From CF-118 sp035934385 (GTDB taxonomy: Bacteria > Chloroflexota > Dormibacteria > Dormibacterales > Dormibacteraceae), in the NCBI GenBank assembly GCA_035934385.1, contig DASYXY010000065.1:1-11289 (forward strand): DNA of 11,289 bases, read 5' to 3'. Under the pieces are notes generated by a model, which saw only the letters and a program-made list of their open reading frames with translations, had not been told where the DNA came from and did no database searches. The position numbers and the translations under genes are program-made. Of the stretch, positions 6,277 through 11,289 are shown piece after piece (the stretch's first letter is position 1; every line of letters begins with the position of its first letter).

Positions 6277-7277
6277 GACCCGCCAAACTCCTGGCGCAGC
6301 CTCGGCAGGATTTGCCTGCCATAAAGCTCTATGAACCGCGACTGGTCCTCGCCTGGATGGTGGAACACGAGGTGCGTGAATCCGAGCTCGAGGTAAGGGC
6401 GCAGCTGCTCGACGTGTTCGTCTGGATCGTTCGACACCAGCCATCGACGGTGCGCGTAAGGCTCCGCCTCTTTGGCAAGGCGCTCCATCTCTCGTGGGTC
6501 GTTGACGTTGGCCTTGCTTTCGGCGGGCAGCGCAAGCGCCGCCCAGATCTTGGTGTCCTCCATCGCGCGATTGCGATCCGAGTCGTAAGCAACCTTCACC
6601 TCGATCATCTTGTCGAGCGACGAGGCGTCACGGCCTGACTCGGCGGCGCCCTCGGCGAACGACGGGAGCAGCTGGTCGCGATAGAGCTCTGTGCCCTTGC
6701 CGGATGTGCAGATGAGCCCGTCGCCCGCGCGCCCCGCGTACTTCGCGAGCTGCGGTCCCCCGGCTCCGATGTAGATGGGGATCTGCTGCTCAGGTCGGTC
6801 GTAGATCGTGGCGTTCACCGTGTGGTAGTACTCGCCGTTGAAGGTCACCGACTGCTCCGACCATAGGATCCGGATGAGCTTCACCGCCTCGCGCAGGCGT
6901 GCGAACCGCTCCTTGTTGTCCGGCCATGCAAATCCCAGCGCGCCTTCGTTCAGGTGCTCGCCGGTGCCAACGCCGAGGATGTAGCGGCCGGGGTGGAGGG
7001 TGCCGAAGGTGCCGAATGCCTGGGCCACGATGGCGGGGTGGTAGCGAAACGTCGGAGTCGTGACGCTGGTGCCCAACAGGATGCGCTCGGTGTGCTCGCC
7101 GACGGCGGCGAGCCAGGCAAACGCGAACGGCGCGTGTCCGTCCGAGTGACGCCAGGGTTGAAAGTGATCGCTCACGAAGGCGCTGTCGAAGCCCGCGCGC
7201 TCTGCCTCGATCGCGAAATCGCACAGCTGGCGCGGGCCGAACTGCTCCGCGGACGCCTTGTACCCCAGCCGCAGCAC
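6273..7277 (-). CDS. fgd: Fgd1-like F420-dependent dehydrogenase (LLM family)
   Basis: TIM-barrel oxidoreductase of the luciferase-like family, very close in motif content to mycobacterial F420-dependent glucose-6-phosphate dehydrogenase. From the GTG at 7277 it has 334 aa (Fgd1: 336) and starts MLRLGYKASAEQFGP. It keeps VSDHFQPWRH (Asp37, His38, Trp42), GVGTGE (Glu107), CTSGKG (Lys194), Lys255 and the Arg-Trp pair at 278-279, counterparts of Asp39, His40, Trp44, Glu109, Lys198, Lys259 and Arg283. The residue after Lys255 is Ala where Fgd1 has His260. A TTG at 7340 would add 21 unrelated residues lying inside the foldback element, so I reject it. It is the first gene of the cofCED operon and overlaps cofC by ATGA. 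Substrate: glucose-6-phosphate or another sugar phosphate is likely but not certain. Confidence 0.9.
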   Translation of the reverse strand: MLRLGYKASAEQFGPRQLCDFAIEAERAGFDSAFVSDHFQPWRHSDGHAPFAFAWLAAVGEHTERILLGTSVTTPTFRYHPAIVAQAFGTFGTLHPGRYILGVGTGEHLNEGALGFAWPDNKERFARLREAVKLIRILWSEQSVTFNGEYYHTVNATIYDRPEQQIPIYIGAGGPQLAKYAGRAGDGLICTSGKGTELYRDQLLPSFAEGAAESGRDASSLDKMIEVKVAYDSDRNRAMEDTKIWAALALPAESKANVNDPREMERLAKEAEPYAHRRWLVSNDPDEHVEQLRPYLELGFTHLVFHHPGEDQSRFIELYGRQILPRLRQEFGGS

Positions 7278-7284
7278 GTGAGCT

Positions 7285-7477
7285 AGAACCGTGAGCCGGG
7301 AGAACGCATTCGATCGAGCGGCATCGGCGGCCGGAGCCAAGGAAAGGGTGGCACGGCGAGGAGCGCATTGGAGATGCGCGAAGAAGCCGTGCCGGGCCCC
7401 TCGACGCAGGCTTGGGCGGCGAAGCCGCCCGGCCGCCTAGGCCGCTCCAGCAATGCGGGCGTACGGCTCACGGTTCT
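7285..7477. repeat. 193-bp nested foldback (inverted-repeat) element
   Basis: A 14-bp perfect inverted repeat (AGAACCGTGAGCCG at 7285-7298, its complement at 7464-7477) encloses collinear nested arms: CGCATT 7305-7310/7452-7457, GAGCGGC 7316-7322/7441-7447, GGCGGCCGG 7326-7334/7429-7437 and AGCC 7335-7338/7409-7412. Inside lie a branch GGCACGGC 7350-7357/7386-7393 capped by GCGCAT 7363-7368/7374-7379, and a hairpin 7416-7420/7424-7428 with a GAA loop. The whole gap between the small membrane gene's stop (7482) and the fgd-like start (7277) is taken up by it. It could be a structured 5' leader or attenuator for the F420 operon, or a MITE-type element with 14-bp ends; I see no clear target-site duplication and no known riboswitch. 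Confidence 0.7.
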
Positions 7478-7481
7478 GAAC

Positions 7482-7655
7482 CTAGCGGCGGTAGTAACGC
7501 TTCCAGCTGAAGCCGATCCCGCCGGCGATTGCGGCCACCACGACCACGGCCAGCGCGATCAGGCTCTTGCCGTCAGCGTTGCTCAGCAGGAGCACGAGCG
7601 CGCCGACGCCGAGGAGCATCATCGCCACCAGCACCACGGCGCGGTGGATCTGCAT
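7482..7655 (-). CDS. 57-aa two-TM membrane protein
   Basis: A short reading frame starting MQIHRAVVLVAMMLLG and ending FSWKRYYRR, with two clear hydrophobic helices (about residues 6-25 and 31-49) joined by the polar turn SNADGKS. Positive charges at both ends (His4/Arg5; Lys52, Arg53, Arg56, Arg57) suggest that both termini are cytoplasmic. The ATG at 7655 has the -10-like TAAGCT (7663-7668) ending 7 nt upstream, again without a Shine-Dalgarno sequence. It is divergent from birA (22 bp apart) and in the same direction as the F420 operon, separated from it by the foldback element. No family is recognised; hydrophobic pattern and context make it a likely real gene. Confidence 0.65.
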   Translation of the reverse strand: MQIHRAVVLVAMMLLGVGALVLLLSNADGKSLIALAVVVVAAIAGGIGFSWKRYYRR

Positions 7656-7662
7656 CCGTGCA

Positions 7663-7668
7663 AGCTTA
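7663..7668 (-). promoter_or_regulatory. Possible -10 box of the small membrane gene
   Basis: TAAGCT on the minus strand ends 7 nt before the ATG at 7655 and fits TANNNT. It lies in the 22-bp gap shared with birA. I see no convincing -35, and the plus-strand box for birA (TTAGCT, 7666-7671) is weaker still. Confidence 0.3.
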
Positions 7669-7677
7669 GCTCCGGTC

Positions 7678-8304
7678 GTGGAAGAGCCCCGGATCGTGCG
7701 GCTGGCGACCGTGACCTCGACGCAGGAGGTCGCGCGAGACCTCGCGGTCGGATCGATCGTCGTCGCGGATCACCAGACCGCAGGCCGCGGACGGCTCGAT
7801 CGCCGCTGGGTGGCGCGACCCGGCACCGCCCTGCTGGCGTCATTCGTGTTGAACGCGCATCCCCTGCTCAGCCTGGCCTCGGGCGTGGCCGCAGCCGAGG
7901 CTTGCGGGCCGGACGTCGGGCTCAAGTGGCCTAACGACCTCATGCTGCGCGGCCGCAAGCTGGGCGGGATCCTGGTCGAGGTCAGCGGCGCCAGGGCTGT
8001 CGTCGGGATCGGGATCAACCTCACGGCCGCGCCGCCAGGCGCGGCGCGTTTGAACCGGTCGCGCGATGCGGTGTTAGAAGGCCTCAGCGCCGGGCTGGGT
8101 GAGTGGTCGTCCGCATCGAGCAGCCGGATCCTCGAGCGCTGGCGCGAGCTCTCGATCACACTCGGCCGTCACGTGCGCGTGGAGCTGCCTGGACACATCT
8201 TCGAAGGCATCGCGCAGGACGTAGCCGAGGATGGAGCGCTGATCGTCGATGGTCAGCGAGTCGGCGCCGGCGACGTCATCCACCTTGGGCAACGAGGGCG
8301 CTAA
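7678..8304 (+). CDS. birA: Biotin--[acetyl-CoA-carboxylase] ligase, no HTH domain
   Basis: Makes biotinyl-AMP and attaches biotin to the carrier domain of biotin-dependent carboxylases. The 208-aa catalytic-type (group I) protein has TSTQEVARDL near the N-terminus, the biotin/ATP loop GRGRLDRRW (36-44), KWPNDLMLRGRKLGGILVE (83-101) with the conserved Lys94, VGIGIN (109-114), and a small C-terminal SH3-like domain (about 164-203). No repressor HTH is present. The frame is open back to an ATG at 7567, but that stretch covers the opposite membrane gene and lacks family features. The GTG at 7678 lies just before the first conserved strand (PRIVRLATVTST). The end overlaps the convergent sirtuin gene by 29 bp. 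Confidence 0.92.
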   Translation: MEEPRIVRLATVTSTQEVARDLAVGSIVVADHQTAGRGRLDRRWVARPGTALLASFVLNAHPLLSLASGVAAAEACGPDVGLKWPNDLMLRGRKLGGILVEVSGARAVVGIGINLTAAPPGAARLNRSRDAVLEGLSAGLGEWSSASSSRILERWRELSITLGRHVRVELPGHIFEGIAQDVAEDGALIVDGQRVGAGDVIHLGQRGR

Positions 8305-9034
8305 GCCGCGAGATTTCCGGCAGCACCTCGCCGGCACGCCCATGGATGACTACCTCGGCCAGGTCGTCCATCGGCGTCGGCTCGGCGTTGACAAGAACAA
8401 TCGGCACCCCCGCCCGGGCCGCGACCAGCGGAATCTCGGCAGCGGGATACACCACCAGCGATGAACCGACGACGAGCATGAGATCAGCCTCGCGGGCCAG
8501 CTCGAAAGCCTGAGCGACTGCGTCGGCGGGCATCTGCTCGCCGAAGAAGACGACCGTCGGTTTCAAGAACGTGCCGCCGCACACCGCGCATCGCGGCGGC
8601 ATCTCGTCGATTAGGCGCGTCTGAACGTCACCGCGCGACTCGATCCGGCCACAGTCGAGGCACTGGACTGTCCGTCCGGTGCCGTGTAGCTCGATGACGC
8701 GGCGGCTGCCCGCGTCTCGATGCAGTCCGTCCGTGTTCTGGGTCACGACCGCGGAGAGATGGCCCGCCTCCTCGAGCTCCGCTAGCGCCATATGGGCCGC
8801 GTTCGGCTTCGCCGCCATCACAGCTGGACCGCGCTCCCGAGCCACGAGCCAGTACTGCGTCGGGTCGGCGAGAAAGTTCTCGAGCGTCGCGACCTTGACC
8901 GGGTCGTACTGCCGCCACAGGCCGCCTTCGCCGCGAAACGTTGGAATCCCACTCTCCGCGGAGATGCCCGCCCCGGTCAGCGCCACGCCGCGCCGTGCAC
9001 CCGCGACAAGCTCGGCGGCGCGCGAAAGACTCAT
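8276..9034 (-). CDS. cobB: Sir2-family NAD-dependent protein deacylase
   Basis: Removes acyl groups from lysines using NAD+. The 252-aa protein contains TGAGISAESGIPTFR (20-34), VTQNTDGLHRDAG (97-109), the catalytic His117 in IELHGT, zinc ligands Cys125/Cys128 and Cys149/Cys152, VVFFGEQMP (161-169), GSSLVVYPAAE (190-200) and NAEPTP (216-221). Aligned by the PNAAH block with E. coli CobB, the Tyr of the Tyr-x2-Arg desuccinylase motif is Leu here (LVAR), so simple deacetylation is the better guess. The ATG at 9034 overlaps the cyclase stop as ATGA; the longer open frame upstream is the shadow of the cyclase gene. Converges with birA. Confidence 0.95.
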   Translation of the reverse strand: MSLSRAAELVAGARRGVALTGAGISAESGIPTFRGEGGLWRQYDPVKVATLENFLADPTQYWLVARERGPAVMAAKPNAAHMALAELEEAGHLSAVVTQNTDGLHRDAGSRRVIELHGTGRTVQCLDCGRIESRGDVQTRLIDEMPPRCAVCGGTFLKPTVVFFGEQMPADAVAQAFELAREADLMLVVGSSLVVYPAAEIPLVAARAGVPIVLVNAEPTPMDDLAEVVIHGRAGEVLPEISRLSALVAQGG

Positions 9035-10992
9035 TCGTCGATGTCCCCAGGGGTCGGGGCGGCGAACACCAGCTGCGAGCCGTAGCTGCGCCGGATCGCG
9101 TCGTACCTCTCGATCGCTGCCTCGGTTGGGAATGGAACCCACGGCGAGGCGGGGTCTTCGCGGATCGACACCACCTGGAAGACGCGGAACTTGTCGGCGG
9201 ACTTGCCCTTGAGCTGCAGGCCGGGAACCTGTTCCACCGCCACGTACTGCTTGCACGCCTCGTATGTGCTTTCGCCGATGAGCGTTGTGAACACCGGCGC
9301 CACGCTGCAGAAGCGCGCCGCGGTGTTGACCGTGTCGCCGAGCGCGGTGTACTGCAGCCGATCCCTGCTGCCCATGTTGCCGACGACGGCAGGGCCAGTG
9401 TTGATGCCGATTCCCCAGCTGATGGGCGGCAACCCCTTCGAGGCGAGGTGATCCTGCACGACTGAAGCCTGGTTGATCAGGTCGTAGGCGCATCGAACGG
9501 CCCACAGGGCGTGCTGAGGCTGCGCGGTCGGCGCGTTCCAGATCGCGATGATCTCGTCGCCGACATATTTGTCGATGGTCCCGTCCCATTTCAGGATCAG
9601 GGCGCTCATCTCGTTGAGGTATTCCTGGATGACCGCGAGGACGTCCTCAGCCCTCATCGCCTCGGACATCGCCGTGAAGCCTCGGATGTCGACGAACATC
9701 AGCGTCAGCTCATGGCGCTCGCCTTTGGAGGTCACGTCCTTGATCGAGCGTGAGTCGGCGAGCTGTCGCGAGATGCGCGGGTCGACGTACTGGCCGAAGA
9801 TGCGCTCGACCTTCCTCCGCTCGCGTTCCACCAGAAGGTAGCGAGCGCCCAGGGAAAACGTTGCAGCGAGCACCATCGCGATCGGCGCGTATAGCGGATC
9901 GATCAGGTAGCCGTGCTGCGAGAAGACGATGGCAGTCAGGTAGTAGAGCGCCAGCAGCGTGATTGTGGCGATGATCGCCGCGCGGAATCCCAGACCATAA
10001 ACCGCGAGACCCACGATGACCGCCAGGAGCAGTGCTACGGCGACGAACGCTGACCTCGGCTCAACCTGCAGGTAACGGTCGTCGATGATGGTCGCGATCG
10101 CGTCCGCCATGATTCGGTAGCCGTAGTTCTGGTTGTCGAGCATGCATTGCGGTCGAAGGTCCGGGCAGAAGCTGTTGTTGTGAACGAATGCCACAGGCTG
10201 CGAGTAGATGTCTCCCGCGTCGATGAGCTTCGGCCCGATCACCACTATGTGATTTGTGATCAGCTCCGGGTGCGGGCAAGCGCCGTTGAATGCATCGACG
10301 TATGAGCATGTTGGACCGCCACCCAACGTGTAGTTGATGAGCATCTGGCCGTTGACGAGCGGAATGTGATGCGTCCCGAACTGGGCGTAGTCGCTGTGAA
10401 TGCTGATCGGGTCCTGAATCTTCTCTGCGATCCGAATCGCTTGAACCATGGCGGTTTCATGCGCCTCGTTCTGGAGACAGGTGTTCTTGACTTGCAGCGA
10501 CATGCCCCGTATCGCATTGGCTTGATCAGGGCTGGCGAAACCGAGGTCGGCGATCGGCTCGCCGACAACGAGCGGATCAATGGGCCCGTCGCTTGCGGTG
10601 CAGACCAGCACGACGTTGCCGGCCTTCTTGATCGCATCGGCCAGCTGACTGTCCGTCTCCTGTCTGGTCTCCGGATCGATGGTGCTGTGATCGAGCAACG
10701 CGTCGAACACGATCACTGATGGATGCAAACTCGCGAGGTAGTTGATGACCTGGGCGTGGTAGCCATTGCTCCACGGATACGCCCCGAGCTGCGCTTTCGA
10801 CTGCTTGTCGATCGCCACGAGTGTGATGCGAGAGTCGGGCAGAGGGGCAGGAAAGAGCTTGTCCTGAGCCGCGAAGAATGGTCCGTCGAGCAGTCCGGTT
10901 TGTACTACTGCGAAGACCACCAGCCCCCCGAAGAGTCCGGCCAGCGCTGAGCGCCACGCCGAGCGCCAGTCGCCCACCCGCTCGCGGACCAT
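9031..10992 (-). CDS. CHASE2-domain class III (IIIb-like) adenylate cyclase
   Basis: A 653-aa membrane sensor that probably makes cAMP. TM1 (about 16-32) is followed by an extracytoplasmic CHASE2 region (about 36-310, including RITLVAIDKQS and VIVFDALLD and five Cys that could form disulfides), three closely spaced TMs (about 313-333, 337-357, 366-385), a linker (ERIFGQYVDPRISRQL) and the cyclase domain (about 425-607). Metal-binding Asp435 (FVDIRGFT) and Asp479 (KYVGDE), Lys475, Asn556 and Arg560 (GDTVNTAAR) are all present, so it should be active. Position 549 is Thr where class IIIa enzymes have an adenine-binding Asp, the mark of class IIIb. A 45-residue tail follows. ATG at 10992; ATGA overlap with the sirtuin gene. 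Confidence 0.93.
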   Translation of the reverse strand: MVRERVGDWRSAWRSALAGLFGGLVVFAVVQTGLLDGPFFAAQDKLFPAPLPDSRITLVAIDKQSKAQLGAYPWSNGYHAQVINYLASLHPSVIVFDALLDHSTIDPETRQETDSQLADAIKKAGNVVLVCTASDGPIDPLVVGEPIADLGFASPDQANAIRGMSLQVKNTCLQNEAHETAMVQAIRIAEKIQDPISIHSDYAQFGTHHIPLVNGQMLINYTLGGGPTCSYVDAFNGACPHPELITNHIVVIGPKLIDAGDIYSQPVAFVHNNSFCPDLRPQCMLDNQNYGYRIMADAIATIIDDRYLQVEPRSAFVAVALLLAVIVGLAVYGLGFRAAIIATITLLALYYLTAIVFSQHGYLIDPLYAPIAMVLAATFSLGARYLLVERERRKVERIFGQYVDPRISRQLADSRSIKDVTSKGERHELTLMFVDIRGFTAMSEAMRAEDVLAVIQEYLNEMSALILKWDGTIDKYVGDEIIAIWNAPTAQPQHALWAVRCAYDLINQASVVQDHLASKGLPPISWGIGINTGPAVVGNMGSRDRLQYTALGDTVNTAARFCSVAPVFTTLIGESTYEACKQYVAVEQVPGLQLKGKSADKFRVFQVVSIREDPASPWVPFPTEAAIERYDAIRRSYGSQLVFAAPTPGDIDE

Positions 10993-10999
10993 GCGCCGG

Positions 11000-11006
11000 T
11001 ATCCTA
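11000..11006. promoter_or_regulatory. Overlapping symmetric -10 boxes, divergent promoter
   Basis: The heptamer TATCCTA gives TATCCT on the plus strand (8 nt before the MFS ATG at 11014) and TAGGAT on the minus strand (8 nt before the cyclase ATG at 10992). Both fit TANNNT with 4 of 6 consensus matches. The two genes are only 21 bp apart, so any promoters must overlap here. I see no good -35 on either strand. Confidence 0.45.
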
Positions 11007-11013
11007 GCGACGG

Positions 11014-11289
11014 ATGAGCGTCCTCGAATCTAGAAGGGCGCTCTTCATCTATATGGCGGCGGGCGCGTCCTTCGCCGCGATCGCCGCGCGCGGCCTGCTC
11101 GTGCCGCTGTACGCGAACGACCTCGGCGCCTCGCGCTTCGAGGTGGGAGCGCTGTTCTCCGTTTCGACCTTCGCCGCGGCTTTGCTCTCTTTGCCTTCAG
11201 GCCTGCTGATCGACCGCATCGGCGCGCGCACGCTGCTGTGGATCTCGCTCATCCTGTCGGCCGGCTCGCAGCTGGCGACGGCCACGACG
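11014..11289 (+). CDS. MFS transporter, N-terminal part
   Basis: The frame starts at the ATG at 11014 and is open at the window edge (92 residues seen). It reads as TM1 (about 10-32, ending GLLVPLYANDLGASR), TM2 (about 43-64), the MFS motif-A loop SGLLIDRIGARTL between TM2 and TM3, and the start of TM3. This spacing, with the G-x3-D-R-x-G core, is diagnostic of the major facilitator superfamily; the substrate cannot be told from the first quarter, though drug or sugar exporters often look like this. It is divergent from the cyclase gene across 21 bp. Confidence 0.88.
   Translation, partial: MSVLESRRALFIYMAAGASFAAIAARGLLVPLYANDLGASRFEVGALFSVSTFAAALLSLPSGLLIDRIGARTLLWISLILSAGSQLATATT

Noticed and set aside
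6277..6444. N-terminal extension of CofC
   Set aside because: It overlaps the end of the fgd-like gene and has no family features; the ATG at 6276 forms the ATGA junction.
7283..7471. 62-residue minus-strand frame inside the foldback element
   Set aside because: It is Pro/Arg-rich, with no hydrophobic or domain pattern, and most of its bases are explained by the nested inverted repeats.
7567..7677. Upstream ATG start of birA adding 37 residues
   Set aside because: The stretch is antisense to the two-TM small gene and does not resemble an HTH or other BirA extension.
9035..9589. N-terminal extension of the sirtuin giving 437 residues
   Set aside because: These residues are the cyclase gene read in another frame; the Sir2 fold starts at the ATG at 9034, which overlaps the cyclase stop.
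1..11289. CRISPR arrays, tRNA or rRNA genes, insertion sequences, phage genes
   Set aside because: No spaced direct repeats, no cloverleaf with CCA-type acceptor, and no transposase or phage protein was found on either strand.

Overview
The window is high-GC bacterial chromosome of ordinary gene density with almost no spare sequence. F420 biosynthesis genes, an Fgd1-like F420-dependent oxidoreductase, an Rv2578c-type radical SAM protein, a CHASE2 adenylate cyclase, and several start codons that carry a -10-like hexamer 6-8 nt upstream instead of a Shine-Dalgarno sequence point to an actinobacterium or a Chloroflexota/Dormibacterota-type organism. The CofE here is stand-alone, not the FbiB fusion typical of mycobacteria and streptomycetes, which slightly favours the second group. 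This placement is inference.

Layout. 1-399 (+): 3' part of a DUF4870/Tic20-like small membrane protein, ending at a bidirectional terminator (424-449). 454-3196 (-): yqeY, nth, a perfect hairpin, a radical SAM protein, an unknown 95-aa protein and a coiled-coil protein. 3242-4048 (+): a two-TM protein with a long Pro/Ala-rich linker, divergent from yqeY across a 45-bp gap holding overlapping promoters. 4041-7277 (-): an F420 operon, fgd-like, cofC, cofE, cofD, with overlapping or nearly abutting junctions. 7278-7481: a 204-bp gap almost filled by a 193-bp nested foldback structure. 7482-7655 (-): a 57-aa two-TM protein. 7678-8304 (+): a biotin protein ligase without an HTH domain. 8276-10992 (-): a CHASE2/class III adenylate cyclase whose stop codon overlaps the start of a sirtuin. 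11014-end (+): the first 92 residues of an MFS transporter, 21 bp from the cyclase gene.

How the genes work together. CofC, CofD and CofE perform the GTP-dependent late steps that turn FO into F420 polyglutamates, and the first gene of that operon encodes an enzyme likely to use F420. Nth and the SplB-like radical SAM protein form a possible DNA-repair group; the latter ends in a sliding-clamp-binding-like peptide. The cyclase-sirtuin pair suggests a link between cAMP signalling and lysine deacylation. The least explained items are the foldback element in front of the fgd-like gene, the small membrane protein beside it, the two unknown proteins downstream of the radical SAM gene, and the Pro-rich bitopic protein.
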